The notes: a model not told the origin generated them from the letters alone. Shown: positions 7,486 to 17,256, numbered from the stretch's first letter. The stretch is 39,869 nucleotides of DNA from Pseudoruminococcus sp964385235 (GCA_964385235.1 CAYLOD010000006.1:1-39869); one strand, 5' to 3'. Translations and numbers: made by a program.

Positions 7486-8841
7486 TCATAACGTCTGTTC
7501 GGCGCTTTCCGCAGATGCGGCGAGGGATTTTCCCCGCCACTTTCCGTTTTTCCAGCGGAATATCATCAATACGGCTCTGAAGCACTCGTCCGCCGTAAGC
7601 GCGATCCACATTCCGTATATCCCCCATCCGCAGACTACTACGAGAATATATGAGCCAAGTGTAGAGATCACCCACATTGAAAAAATCGCCGCTCCCGTCG
7701 GGAAAAAGACATCGCCTGCTCCTCTAAGGCTGTTAATAACGATAAGGTTAGTACACCTGCCCACCTCGAGAATAACATTTATAATTATCAGATTACCGCC
7801 TATCGCTATGACCTCGGGATTGTCGGTAAATATGCCAACAAGCTGATGCCGGAATACGACCCCAATCGTACACATAACGGCAGTCAGACCGTATCCGAGC
7901 AAAAGACTTTTCCACAGTTCTCTGTATGCCTTGTCGTACTCTTTCGCACCGACATAATGGCTCGTCAGTATTTGCGCCCCCTGCCCTATTGAAAGCGAGA
8001 AAATGTAGAATACCGAGGTGATATTTTGAGTATAGCTCCTCGTTATATACTCGTTATCCGTCATAAACCTGAGCGCAATGGATGTAATGATAAGCTGCGA
8101 CAGATTATAGTTTATTGACTCAAAGGCGGCGGGTATACCGACCTTGAGCATAAGACCGAAGTCCCTGAATGGAAACGGAAAAAGCATCTTGAACATAGAG
8201 GGCTTCTCGATTTTTTTAAAGAAGATTATCACAAGAATTACCGCGCCGACAATTTTGCTGAAGGTCGTCGCTATGGCTACGCCTTTAACTCCCAGTACAG
8301 GCAGACCGAACCAGCCGAACACAAATGTGAGGTCGAGAACCGTGTTTAAAACATTCATAACCACGGTTATGTACATCGGTATGCGTGTATAGCCGTGACT
8401 TCTGAATATGACGTTAATTGAGTTTATAACAGCCTGACCGAACATAAAGCCGCCCACAATGACAAGGTATTCACTCCCGAACGACAGAACTTTGCCCTTC
8501 GCCCCAAGCGCGGAAAGCATGGGTCTGTTAAAAAAAACGAGAACCAGACTTACGATCAAGCCGAGCATAAAGTTAAAGAAAATCGACAGCGCGGCGGTCT
8601 GCGTTGCCTTAGCGCGGTTTTTCGCGCCGAGGTTTTGCGCTATGATTATTGCGCTCGCCGTTGAAGTCACGGAAAACAAAAGATTGCATATGCTTGCGAC
8701 CTGATTTGCCGTTCCTACGGAAGCAGATGCAAGGTCGTCGTATCGGCTCAGAGCGAAAACATCAACAAAGCCGAGCATCATAAACAGAAGTGCTTCGATT
8801 AAAATTGGCCAAGATAAGGAAATAAGCGACATCTTTTTCAT
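7486..8841 (-). CDS. MATE-family multidrug/metabolite efflux transporter
   Basis: MATE proteins export cationic drugs or metabolites in exchange for Na+ or H+. The protein is about 450 residues, the family's usual length, with about twelve hydrophobic helices. Its N-terminal SLISLSWPILIEALLFMMLG and the later GVKGVAIATTFSKIVGAVIL and GAGDVFFPTGAAIFSMWVIS match the duplicated MATE fold. The ATG at 8841 is chosen because AGGTGAT sits 8 nt upstream; an in-frame ATG at 8868 has no such site. It starts 13 bp after the ABC exporter gene ends on the same strand, so it is probably the third gene of an efflux operon. Substrate unknown. Confidence 0.88.
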   Translation of the reverse strand: MKKMSLISLSWPILIEALLFMMLGFVDVFALSRYDDLASASVGTANQVASICNLLFSVTSTASAIIIAQNLGAKNRAKATQTAALSIFFNFMLGLIVSLVLVFFNRPMLSALGAKGKVLSFGSEYLVIVGGFMFGQAVINSINVIFRSHGYTRIPMYITVVMNVLNTVLDLTFVFGWFGLPVLGVKGVAIATTFSKIVGAVILVIIFFKKIEKPSMFKMLFPFPFRDFGLMLKVGIPAAFESINYNLSQLIITSIALRFMTDNEYITRSYTQNITSVFYIFSLSIGQGAQILTSHYVGAKEYDKAYRELWKSLLLGYGLTAVMCTIGVVFRHQLVGIFTDNPEVIAIGGNLIIINVILEVGRCTNLIVINSLRGAGDVFFPTGAAIFSMWVISTLGSYILVVVCGWGIYGMWIALTADECFRAVLMIFRWKNGKWRGKSLAASAESAEQTL

Positions 8842-8854
8842 AAAATCACCTGCA

Positions 8855-10625
8855 TTACAAAACAGCATTTTTTACGCTGCTGAACTGACTGTTATAAAGC
8901 GTATTGTAAAAGCCCCCGCGCGCGAGAAGCTCCTGATGACTGCCCTGCTCTATTATATGACCGTCCTTCATAACAAGGATAATATCGGCTTCCTTGATAG
9001 TTGAAAGCCGGTGAGCGACTATAAAGCTTGTCCTGCCTTTCATCATAGCGTCAAACGCACGCTGCACGCGTATCTCCGTCATTGTGTCGATACTGCTTGT
9101 AGCTTCGTCGAGTATGAGCATAGGCGGGTCGCGCAGCATAACGCGGGCTATGCACATAAGCTGCTTCTGTCCCTGTGATAGGTTTATGCCCTCCTCGGTT
9201 ATAACCGTATCGTACCCGTCGGGAAGCCGCCGTATATAGCCGTCTATATAAGCTTTTCGGGCGGCGGCGCGTATCTCGTCTATTGTCGCTCCGGGCTTGC
9301 CGTATGCTATATTTTCGGCTATTGTGGCGTTATAAAGCCAGCTTTCCTGCAGAACCATTCCGTAAAGCCCTCTGAGGCTGTTTCGAGTTATAGCCCGTAT
9401 ATCTGTGCCGTCTATTAAAATTCTTCCGCTGTCAATATCATAGAACCTCATAAGGAGATTTATAACCGTTGTCTTTCCGCAGCCTGTAGGACCGACAATA
9501 GCGACACGCTGACCGGGTCTGACCTTCAGATTAAAGTCCTCAATCAGCTTTTTATCGGGTGAATACGAGAAGTAAACGTTCTCAATGTCTATTGCCCCCC
9601 TGCAGTCTTTCATCTCTACAGCGGAGTCGGCGTCCCTGCTCTGCTCAGGTTCGTCAAGAACGTCAAACACCCTTGACGNNNNNNNNNNGAGCCGACTGCA
9701 GCTGCGGGATAACCCCCGTCACCTCGTTAAAGGGCTTTGTGTACTGGTTCGCGTATGTCAGGAAACAGGATATTTGACCGACGGAGATAATACCGCTTAT
9801 GGCATTGATAGAGCCCACTATCGTGACCGCGGCCGTTACAACGGAGTTTACAAACCGGGTGCTCGGGTTGGCAAGAGAGGAATAAAACTGCGACTTCTGC
9901 CCGCAAACGCGGAGCCGTTCGTTTATCTCCTCAAAGTCTGTTATAGAGCGCTCCTCATAGCCGAACGCCTTGACTGTCTTCTGATTGCCGACTATTTCCT
10001 CGACATACGAACTTATTTCTCCCTGAGTCCTTGACTGCTCGATGAACATTTTATGGGAAAGCCGGGTTATCATGGCGGCGACAAAAACAGACAGCGGACT
10101 TATAATGACAACGACTGCCGCTATCCTCAAATCAATCACAAGCATAAATACAAGCGTTCCGATTATCATCACCACTCCCGAAAAAAGCTGTGTAACTCCC
10201 TGAAACAGACCGTCTTCGACAGCGTCAATATCGTTTATTACACGGCTTATCAAGTCGCCGTGAGGGTGGCAGTCAATGTACTTGAGAGGGACATCGTTAA
10301 ACTTTGCGAATATATCGCGCCTCATATCGCGCATCGTCATATAGCTGACCGTATTTGTGAAAAGAGCCATTAGCCATTGAAAAAACGCCGAGCCTATCGC
10401 CGTCATGGCGATCATGCCTACAATACTCAGAACTGCCGAAAAATCGACGCTGCCCTTCCCCACCGCTTTGTCTATCGCCTGACCTATAAGCACGGGCGTC
10501 GCAAGGTTAAGCACAACATAGAACACAGCGGATATAACGGCTCCGGCGAGGCTTTTTCCGTATGGCTTAGTATAGGAGGCTATGCGTTTTAACGTTTTCT
10601 TTTTAGTTTGTGAGTTCTTTTTCAT
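8855..10625 (-). CDS. ABC exporter half-transporter, subunit 2 (interrupted by a sequencing gap)
   Basis: Type IV exporter with N-terminal six-helix domain (10625 to about 9690) and C-terminal ATPase (about 9600 to 8855). The two parts read in different frames only because of the 10 N. The right side ends IPQLQSA and the left resumes ASRVFDVLDEPEQ, the normal order at the domain junction. The frames join when the gap is a multiple of three, so the N count is a placeholder. ATPase motifs are Walker A GPTGCGKT, non-canonical signature LSQGQKQ, and Walker B ILDEATSSID with the catalytic Glu. This signature and the Asp of subunit 1 together mark a heterodimer with one degenerate site (TM287/288 or BmrCD type). 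It starts 15 bp after subunit 1 ends. Confidence 0.9.
9679..9688. other. Assembly gap (10 N)
   Basis: Ten N inside the subunit 2 gene, between its membrane and ATPase domains. The flanking frames need a gap divisible by three, so the true length is not 10 unless the gene is frameshifted. Confidence 0.98.
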
Positions 10626-10640
10626 AATGTATCACCGATT

Positions 10641-12392
10641 TTAATTTTCTGTTTCGTCCGCGCCGAGCTGTGACAGACATATTTCCTTATAAACCTCACA
10701 ATTTTTGAAAAGCTCCTCATGCGTTCCCACCCCCGCGAGCTTTCCGTCATCAAGCACAAGTATCTTGTCTGAATACCTCACCGCCGCGACACGCTGAGAA
10801 ACTATCACAGTAGTCATGCCGCCTGTTTCGGCGGAGAGCGCACGTCTGAGCGCCGCATCTGTCGCGAAGTCGAGCGCGCTTGAGCTGTCGTCAAGTATCA
10901 GTATCTCCGGGTGTGATATTATCGCTCTGGCGATCGTCAGTCTTTGCTTTTGCCCTCCGGAGAAGTTTTTCCCTCCCGCGAGAACCTCATGCTCGATCCC
11001 GTCCGGCAGCTTTGAAACAAACTCATACGATTGCGAAACCCTGAGCGCCCGCTCTATATCCTCGTCAGAGGCGTTTCTGCCGCCCCACAAAAGGTTGCTC
11101 CTTATCGTTCCGCTGAAAAGCACGGCATTTTGAGGAGCTATACCTATTCTGCTCCTGAGCGACGAAAAAGTATAGTCCGCCGCGGACATTCCGTCAATAA
11201 GCACAGAACCCTTTTGCGGGTCATAGAATCGCGGGATAAGATTTATCAGCGTTGACTTTCCCGAACCCGTACCGCCTATAATGCCTATTGTTTCGCCCTT
11301 ATCCGCCGTAAAGCTGATATTCTCAAGCGCATACTTGCCCTCGCCATACGCGAACGACACGTCCCTGAACTCAATCATAGGGGCGTTTTTGACATTGGAT
11401 TCTGTTTTAACGCCCTCTCTCACGCTCGGTTCCGCCGCGAATACCTCATTGACTCTGTTTGCGGACGCCGCCGCCTTGGTGAATATAACGACAAGGTTCG
11501 CGACCGCTACCATAGCCAGAAGTATCTGCGTCATATAGTTTACCAAAGCGATTATCTCGCCCTGTGTAAGCTCCCCCGTATATACATAGCCGCTGCCGAA
11601 CCAGACTATCGCGATTATCGCGATATTTATAATAACATATGTCACAGGGTTCAGAAGCGCGGAGAGCTTTCCTACGGCTATCGCCGTTTTTGTAAGCTCG
11701 TCGTTCCTTTCGTTGAAGCGCTGTTTTTCGCTCTCCTGCTTTGAGAACGCCCGTATAACTCTGTTTCCCGAAAGATTCTCGCGTGTTATCAGCGAGAGCC
11801 TGTCAAGGCTTGACTGTATCCTCTTGAAAAACGGGACGGAGCGGCTCATAACTATATAAAGCGCAAGTGCGAGAAGCGGCGCGGCGATTAGAAATATCAG
11901 CGAGAGGTTAATATCTATCGTCATCGCCATTATCAGCGCGCCTATAACGAGGAACGGCGCTCTTATAACAAGCCGTATGAGCATCGCGACAGCTACCTGA
12001 AGCTGGTTTATATCGTTTGTCATTCTGGTTATCAGCGACGGTGTGCCGATCCTGTCAAGCTCGCTGTGAGAAAGCGTGTTTATATGCCTGAGCATGGCGT
12101 TTCTTATCTTTGTGCCAAAGCCCTGTGATACTATTGACGCACTTTTCTGACAGATAAGCGCGAATCCGAGCCCGAGCGCGGCGAGCAGTATCATAACTCC
12201 GCCCTGCCGCCATACATACCCGCGGTCCCCGTTCTTAACTCCCGTATCTATTATATCCGCCATTACAAGCGGTATTATAAGCTCAAAGACAGCCTCTATA
12301 AGCTTGCATACAGGTCCGACTATAAGCTGCGGCGTATAGCTTTTCAGAAAACGTCTTAATTTAAACAAACGGCAACAGCTCTTTTCAAGCAA
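10641..12392 (-). CDS. ABC exporter half-transporter, subunit 1 (degenerate-site subunit)
   Basis: This half-transporter of about 580 residues has six membrane helices (about 1-320) and an ATPase domain (about 345-575). Motifs are Walker A GGTGSGKS, signature FSGGQKQR and Walker B LILDDSSSALD. The residue after Walker B Asp is Asp instead of the catalytic Glu, the mark of the degenerate site in heterodimeric exporters such as TM287 and BmrC. Its partner downstream has the matching odd signature LSQGQ. The start is uncertain. TTG at 12392 gives the longest protein but has no clear ribosome site, and TTG at 12368 is an alternative. First gene of the exporter-exporter-MATE operon. Such pairs usually export drugs, peptides or lipids. 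Confidence 0.9.
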   Translation of the reverse strand: MLEKSCCRLFKLRRFLKSYTPQLIVGPVCKLIEAVFELIIPLVMADIIDTGVKNGDRGYVWRQGGVMILLAALGLGFALICQKSASIVSQGFGTKIRNAMLRHINTLSHSELDRIGTPSLITRMTNDINQLQVAVAMLIRLVIRAPFLVIGALIMAMTIDINLSLIFLIAAPLLALALYIVMSRSVPFFKRIQSSLDRLSLITRENLSGNRVIRAFSKQESEKQRFNERNDELTKTAIAVGKLSALLNPVTYVIINIAIIAIVWFGSGYVYTGELTQGEIIALVNYMTQILLAMVAVANLVVIFTKAAASANRVNEVFAAEPSVREGVKTESNVKNAPMIEFRDVSFAYGEGKYALENISFTADKGETIGIIGGTGSGKSTLINLIPRFYDPQKGSVLIDGMSAADYTFSSLRSRIGIAPQNAVLFSGTIRSNLLWGGRNASDEDIERALRVSQSYEFVSKLPDGIEHEVLAGGKNFSGGQKQRLTIARAIISHPEILILDDSSSALDFATDAALRRALSAETGGMTTVIVSQRVAAVRYSDKILVLDDGKLAGVGTHEELFKNCEVYKEICLSQLGADETEN

Positions 12393-12714
12393 ATTAATCG
12401 GTTTATATGAAATAATAACCTATGTATAAATTATACTTAATTTCTGCTAATTATACAATAACCATAATGTCTTTAAATACCACAAAAAACGCGTGTATAA
12501 CCACTGCCGATGTTCCCCGCCTCTACTGAAAAGGCGGTGAACATATTGCCTATTCTGTAACGCATACTTTTAAAAATTCTTATACAAGCTTAAAATTGCT
12601 AAAGATTTTCTATACGGACTGTACATTAGTTCTTTCAGCGGTAATATATTGTATTTAAATACTTCAATTTAAGGTCTATTGGGAAATTTTGTTCTGATTT
12701 TAAGAATTTACCTC
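12393..12714. other. Divergent intergenic region with a 13-bp inverted repeat
   Basis: AT-rich DNA between the ABC operon (leftwards) and dinB (rightwards). It holds ATGTTCCCCGCCT (12510-12522) pairing with AGGCGGTGAACAT (12531-12543) with one mismatch and no T-run. The arms end in GAACAT, half of a LexA-type site. GAAATTTTGTTC at 12683-12694 is a weak third LexA-like match. No gene seen. Confidence 0.5.
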
Positions 12715-12743
12715 TTGAATTATGAAAACAGATGTTCTATAAT
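12715..12743 (+). promoter_or_regulatory. dinB promoter
   Basis: TTGAAT (12715-12720), 17 bp, TATAAT (12738-12743), a near-ideal vegetative promoter 40 bp before the dinB start codon. Confidence 0.75.
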
Positions 12744-12763
12744 TTTGCTAAGAACAAATGTTT
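12726..12763 (+). promoter_or_regulatory. Two LexA-like SOS boxes over the dinB promoter
   Basis: AAACAGATGTTC (12726-12737) fills the promoter spacer and GAACAAATGTTT (12752-12763) covers the expected transcription start. Each differs by one base from the Gram-positive core GAAC-N4-GTTC. Their position over the core promoter fits repression by LexA, and DinB is a classical SOS gene. Confidence 0.6.
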
Positions 12764-12782
12764 ACAAAGAGGGGCGAGCTTA

Positions 12783-14015
12783 ATGCGAACAATACTTCAC
12801 AGCGACTGCAACTCGTTTTACGCGTCCGTAGAATGCCGCGACAATCCCGAAATCCGTAATAAGCCTGTCGCCGTCGGAGGCAATGAGGAAAACAGACACG
12901 GAATAATCCTCGCGAAAAATGAACTCGCGAAAAAATACGACATTAAAACGGGAGAAACGATATACTCCGCAAAGCAAAAATGTCCCGGCCTTGTGGTCGT
13001 GCCGCCGCATTTTGAGAAATATATTAAAATCTCGGAGAGAATTAAAAAGATATATCTCGACTACACCGATATGGTAGAACCGTTCGGGCCGGACGAATGC
13101 TGGCTCGACGTCACGGGCAGCGGAATACTCGGCGACGGAATGGCTATCGCGCGTGACATCGGCGGGAGAATAAAGCGCGAAATCGGCATAACCGTCAGCA
13201 TCGGGGTCAGCTTCAACAAGATTTTCGCAAAGCTCGGCAGCGACTACAAAAAGCCCGACGCTATAACGTATATAGGAGCGGAAAATTTCCGTGAGATCGT
13301 ATGGCCGCTGCCCGCGAAAGACCTTCTCTACGTCGGCAGAGCGACAGAGAAAAAACTCGAGAAATTCGGAATACACACTATAGGCGAGCTTGCTCGCCTT
13401 GACGCGGACGGGCTGAAAAGTCACTTCGGAAAGTGGGGAGAGATACTTCACGCGTTTGCTAACGGACTTGACTCCTCCCCTGTCGCTGTCTTCGGATGTG
13501 AAAATCACGTTAAATCAATAGGAAATTCCTCTACAACTCCCCGCGACCTGAAAAATGACGAGGACGTAAAAATAATGATGAGCATTCTTTCCGATTCAGT
13601 CGCGCGCAGGCTTCGCGAACAGGGCTTTTTCGCGTCATGTGTGTCGATAAGTGTCAGGGATAATGAATTTATGTCATTCACCCGGCAAAAAACTCTCGAT
13701 CGCCCTACGAATATCACGTCGGAGATAAACGGCGCGGCTATGGAGCTTTTCCGAAAAAGCTACCGTTGGAACAAACCGATAAGAAACGTCGGAGTGAGCG
13801 TATCCTCCCTGACGCCGTGCAGTTTCGGAGAGCAAATTACATTCTTTGACGGAGAGAGCCGCGGCAGGCTGCAAAGTCTCGACAAAACGCTCGACAAGCT
13901 CAAGAAACGCTTCGGCTCGTATTGTGTCCGCCCCGCTCTGCTATTGCTTGATAAAAGGCTGTCGGGATTTTCTCCAAAGGAGGAACACGTTATCCACCCT
14001 GCGGGATATTTTTAA
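12783..14015 (+). CDS. dinB: DNA polymerase IV (Y-family translesion polymerase)
   Basis: DinB copies damaged templates with low fidelity. The 410 residues open with MRTILHSDCNSFYASVE, in which D8 is a metal ligand and the FY pair includes the steric gate. GPDECWLD supplies D104 and E105. A helix-hairpin-helix thumb (VGRATEKKLEKFGIHTIGEL, about 190-210) and the little-finger domain (about 240-350) follow. The start is ATG at 12783 with AGAGGGG 8 nt upstream; an in-frame ATG at 12732 lies inside the promoter and is rejected. The canonical C-terminal beta-clamp motif QLxLF is not obvious; ITFFDGE near the end may serve. LexA-like boxes suggest DNA-damage control. Confidence 0.95.
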   Translation: MRTILHSDCNSFYASVECRDNPEIRNKPVAVGGNEENRHGIILAKNELAKKYDIKTGETIYSAKQKCPGLVVVPPHFEKYIKISERIKKIYLDYTDMVEPFGPDECWLDVTGSGILGDGMAIARDIGGRIKREIGITVSIGVSFNKIFAKLGSDYKKPDAITYIGAENFREIVWPLPAKDLLYVGRATEKKLEKFGIHTIGELARLDADGLKSHFGKWGEILHAFANGLDSSPVAVFGCENHVKSIGNSSTTPRDLKNDEDVKIMMSILSDSVARRLREQGFFASCVSISVRDNEFMSFTRQKTLDRPTNITSEINGAAMELFRKSYRWNKPIRNVGVSVSSLTPCSFGEQITFFDGESRGRLQSLDKTLDKLKKRFGSYCVRPALLLLDKRLSGFSPKEEHVIHPAGYF

Positions 14016-14074
14016 CCGCTTGCAAAATCATGGAAAAAAATATATACTATGAATGCACAAACGGGAGGTAACGC

Positions 14075-15379
14075 ATGGATTATTTAAAATCAATCGAAAA
14101 GGTAAACTCACTTCTGAAATTCGGAATACGTCCGGGTCTTGAGAGAATACGGGAGCTGCTCTCAAGGCTTGGCGACCCGCAAAACGAGCTGAAATTTATC
14201 CATGTAGCGGGCACGAACGGCAAGGGGACTGTATGCACGCTAATATCGAACGTCCTTACCGCGGCGGGATATAGAACAGGACTGTATACTTCTCCGTATA
14301 TTATGGACTTTCGTGAGCGTTTCCGCATAGACGGTGAAATGATCTCCAAAGAGGAGCTTTCACTGCTTACCGAAAAGGTTTCCGCGGAGGTTGACGATAT
14401 GAAAAGGCTCAATATCATTATAACAGAGTTTGAGTTCATTACAGCTCTTGCCTTTTTATGGTTTCTTGAGCGGAAATGCGATATAGTTGTTCTGGAGGTC
14501 GGGCTGGGCGGACGCTTTGACGCGACAAATATTATAAGCACGCCTCTTTTGTCGGTCATAATGTCAATATCCCTCGACCACACAGCGATACTCGGAGATA
14601 CAGTCGAAAAAATAGCGTTTGAAAAATGCGGGATAATAAAAAACAACGGTCAAACGGTAGTCTACGCAGATCAGCCGGACGGCGTTCTCGATGTGGTGAG
14701 AAGCGCCGCGGCTGAAAACAACAATACCCTTACGATAGCTGATGATTCCGCGATAACACCGATAAAGGACGATATTCACGGTTCGGAATTTTTGTACAGG
14801 ACAGACGGAACGTTTGGCGTTGAAGGCGAGATTGAGCTTTTTATCCCGTTTATCGGTGAACATCAATACAGAAACGCTTCGGCGGCTCTGGCTTCGCTGA
14901 AGCTCCTGTCACAGCAGGGCTATAACATAACCGCAAACGCGCTGAGGACAGGATTCAAAAACGCAAGGCTTTTCGCCCGTCTTGAGCTTTTACATGAAAA
15001 ACCCGCAGTGCTTTTGGACGGTGCGCACAATCCGGGAGGAGCTCGGGCTCTCGCCGACGCGGTAAAAAAATATCTCGGCGGCAAGCGCAAAATCCTGATA
15101 ACAGGTATGCTTGCCGACAAGGACGTTGAAACAGCGGTTTCATATATCGCGCCGCTTTTTGACAAGGCATATACCCTCGCGCCTGACAATCCCCGCGCTT
15201 TACGGTCGGAGGATCTTGCGGATATTGTCGGAAGGTATTGCGGTGACGTAACGGCTCTAGAGGATTACGGCGAGGCGTACAGGAGAGCTTTATCCGATGC
15301 CGGAGCTGACGGGGCCGTCGTAATATGCGGCTCGCTGTATCTCGCGGGTAAAATGCGTCATTTGATGCTCACGGCCTGA
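14075..15379 (+). CDS. folC: Bifunctional folylpolyglutamate / dihydrofolate synthase
   Basis: FolC adds glutamate to dihydropteroate or tetrahydrofolate using ATP, retaining folates in the cytoplasm. The 434-residue length fits. Visible motifs are the P-loop HVAGTNGKGT (about 46-55), the TSPYIMDFRERFRIDG loop, LEVGLGGRFDATN, the SLDHTAILGDTVEKIAFEKCGII segment and LLDGAHNPGGARAL in the C-terminal Mur-ligase-like domain. The ATG at 14075 has GGGAGG 8 nt upstream. It lies 59 bp after dinB and 56 bp before map on the same strand, perhaps in one transcript, though the functions are unrelated. Confidence 0.95.
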   Translation: MDYLKSIEKVNSLLKFGIRPGLERIRELLSRLGDPQNELKFIHVAGTNGKGTVCTLISNVLTAAGYRTGLYTSPYIMDFRERFRIDGEMISKEELSLLTEKVSAEVDDMKRLNIIITEFEFITALAFLWFLERKCDIVVLEVGLGGRFDATNIISTPLLSVIMSISLDHTAILGDTVEKIAFEKCGIIKNNGQTVVYADQPDGVLDVVRSAAAENNNTLTIADDSAITPIKDDIHGSEFLYRTDGTFGVEGEIELFIPFIGEHQYRNASAALASLKLLSQQGYNITANALRTGFKNARLFARLELLHEKPAVLLDGAHNPGGARALADAVKKYLGGKRKILITGMLADKDVETAVSYIAPLFDKAYTLAPDNPRALRSEDLADIVGRYCGDVTALEDYGEAYRRALSDAGADGAVVICGSLYLAGKMRHLMLTA

Positions 15380-15435
15380 AACGCGGGGACGGCTTGCGTA
15401 AGCTATATTTGAAAATTAAAAGGAGAATGGATAAT

Positions 15436-16311
15436 ATGTCTGGAAAAATCGGAAGAAACGATCCATGCTGGTGCGGAAGCGGGAAAAAATACAAAAAATG
15501 TCACGAGGAATTTGACGACAAAATTACGGAATACGCGTCAATGGGGCATATAGTCCCCGACCACAGCATTATAAAAACGCCCGCGCAAATCGAGGCAATC
15601 AAGGAAAGCTGCAAAATCAACATCGCCGTTCTCGACGAGGTCGCCGCGAAAATCCGCGAGGGAATGACAACTCAGGATATTGACGATATAGTATACAGAA
15701 AGACCATAGAAATGGGAGGCACTCCCGCGACACTCGGATATGAGGAATATCCCAAGAGTGTATGCACTTCGATAAATGAGGTCGTGTGCCACGGCATTCC
15801 GTCGAATGACGTCATACTCAAGGACGGGGATATTATCAATGTTGACTGTTCGACAATACTTAACGGGTATTTTTCCGATTCCTCGCGAATGTTCTGTATA
15901 GGTGATGTCAGCGAGGAAAAGCGCAGGCTTGTAGAGGTAACAAAGGAAGCGGTAGACATTGGTCTGAAAGCCGTCAAGCCGTGGGGCTTCCTCGGCGATA
16001 TGGGCGAAGCCGTTCACGAACACGCGGTTAAAAACGGCTACTCCGTCGTTCGTCAAATCGGCGGTCATGGCGTAGGACTTGAATTTCACGAGGATCCATG
16101 GGTCAGCTATTGCTCAAAGCGCGGAGAGGAGATGCTTCTTGTCCCCGGAATGATATTCACCATAGAGCCTATGATAAACATGGGCAGCGACAAAATATAC
16201 ACAGACAGAGAGGACGGCTGGACTATATACACCGCGGACAAAAAGCCGTCCGCGCAATGGGAGATAATGGTTCTCGTAACAGAAACGGGGGCGGAAGTCC
16301 TATGCTATTAA
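15436..16311 (+). CDS. map: Type I methionine aminopeptidase with N-terminal SEC-C zinc motif
   Basis: The enzyme removes the initiator Met from new proteins. An N-terminal SEC-C motif, RNDPCWCGSGKKYKKCH (residues about 7-23), precedes the pita-bread catalytic domain. Metal ligands are visible as Asp in INVDCS, Asp in GYFSDSSR, His in GGHGVG, Glu in TIEPM and Glu in QWEIMV. The SEC-C extension is common in clostridial and chlamydial Map and may bind ribosomes or zinc. I chose ATG at 15436 because AAAAGGAG lies 11 nt upstream; ATG at 15427 is only 2 nt from it. The protein has 291 residues. A bidirectional terminator follows. Confidence 0.94.
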   Translation: MSGKIGRNDPCWCGSGKKYKKCHEEFDDKITEYASMGHIVPDHSIIKTPAQIEAIKESCKINIAVLDEVAAKIREGMTTQDIDDIVYRKTIEMGGTPATLGYEEYPKSVCTSINEVVCHGIPSNDVILKDGDIINVDCSTILNGYFSDSSRMFCIGDVSEEKRRLVEVTKEAVDIGLKAVKPWGFLGDMGEAVHEHAVKNGYSVVRQIGGHGVGLEFHEDPWVSYCSKRGEEMLLVPGMIFTIEPMINMGSDKIYTDREDGWTIYTADKKPSAQWEIMVLVTETGAEVLCY

Positions 16312-16370
16312 ACGCGGGGCGCGAAGGAGGCGCTCCGCCGAGGAACCGCAATGTACATAAATATTATAGA

Positions 16371-16402
16371 ACAAAACCCGAAGCGTACGCTCCGGGTTTT
16401 GT
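16371..16402. terminator. Bidirectional Rho-independent terminator
   Basis: ACAAAACCCG pairs with CGGGTTTTGT around an AGCGTACGCT inner palindrome, with T-rich sequence on the plus side and A-rich on the other. It lies between convergent map and the minus-strand gene ending at 16405. Confidence 0.85.
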
Positions 16403-16404
16403 TT

Positions 16405-17235
16405 TTATATCTTCAGCACGGATACATCGCCCGTTATACGATATTCTTTTATGCGCTCAACGCAGGGTAACTCCGCGCCCGACTGAAGCACAATATCAAA
16501 TTCAGAGTTTGCTTGTTCCTCGTTGCCAAGCGCGATACAGGCGATTCCCATCTCATAGTGTATATGAATTTCACTTGTTTTTATCACGCTTTTAGAATTA
16601 ACAGCGGAAAGGTTTCCACGGAGCATATTAAGATAGTCCGCGGCCGTCTTTTCGTTTTTGTTTACCGCAAAATTAAATGTCGCAACAGTAAGCTGAAAAA
16701 GTTTGTAAAAGCTCTGCATTGTCGACCGCGGGGCATTGACCGTTCGCAGTACGGCTTCGGCATTCCGCATATACAGTCTCGCGCGCTCTATATCACCTGT
16801 ACGCAGATACACGCCCGACTGATTGTCAAGTATGATAAACCTCAGGACGGGTGTAATGTTCCGATAACCCGAGGCTTCAAATTCGTTATAAATTTTAAGC
16901 GCCTCGCCGTATTGCTCGTTGTGAATGTATCCGACAGCTATGTTCGCTTTTATAAGATTTTTAACACCTGCGCTTAAAAAGGATCTGTCAAGGAATTTGT
17001 ACTGTCTGTCCAGAAAAGCGTGTATGTCGTAATCCATTATTTCAAGCGTTATGTTGTATTTTACTGACGCCATCTTATTAATAAATGCAATCCAAAAAGC
17101 CGCGATAATGTCTAAAATACACGCCGTAAAGCTTACCCGCCATGAATCGGCTGCAAACGCGAAAAGCGTCGCGCCAAAAGCAAATAAAATCACAAAGATA
17201 AATAAAAACGTCGTAGAAATAAACAGAAAAATCAC
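16405..17235 (-). CDS. Membrane-anchored TPR-like protein of unknown function
   Basis: The 276 residues begin with two hydrophobic helices (about 1-30 and 33-52), then a soluble part made of paired helices that read like tetratricopeptide repeats: IKANIAVGYIHNEQYGEALKIYNE, LDNQSGVYLRTGDIERARLYMRNAEA, and HYEMGIACIALGNEEQANSEFD near the C-terminus. TPR domains bind other proteins; no catalytic motif is seen. The start is GTG at 17235 with AAAGGAGG 8 nt upstream. It lies 21 bp after queA on the same strand and is probably co-transcribed, although no functional link is known. I cannot assign a function. Confidence 0.7.
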   Translation of the reverse strand: MIFLFISTTFLFIFVILFAFGATLFAFAADSWRVSFTACILDIIAAFWIAFINKMASVKYNITLEIMDYDIHAFLDRQYKFLDRSFLSAGVKNLIKANIAVGYIHNEQYGEALKIYNEFEASGYRNITPVLRFIILDNQSGVYLRTGDIERARLYMRNAEAVLRTVNAPRSTMQSFYKLFQLTVATFNFAVNKNEKTAADYLNMLRGNLSAVNSKSVIKTSEIHIHYEMGIACIALGNEEQANSEFDIVLQSGAELPCVERIKEYRITGDVSVLKI

Positions 17236-17256
17236 AAACAGTTCCTCCTTTAGAAA

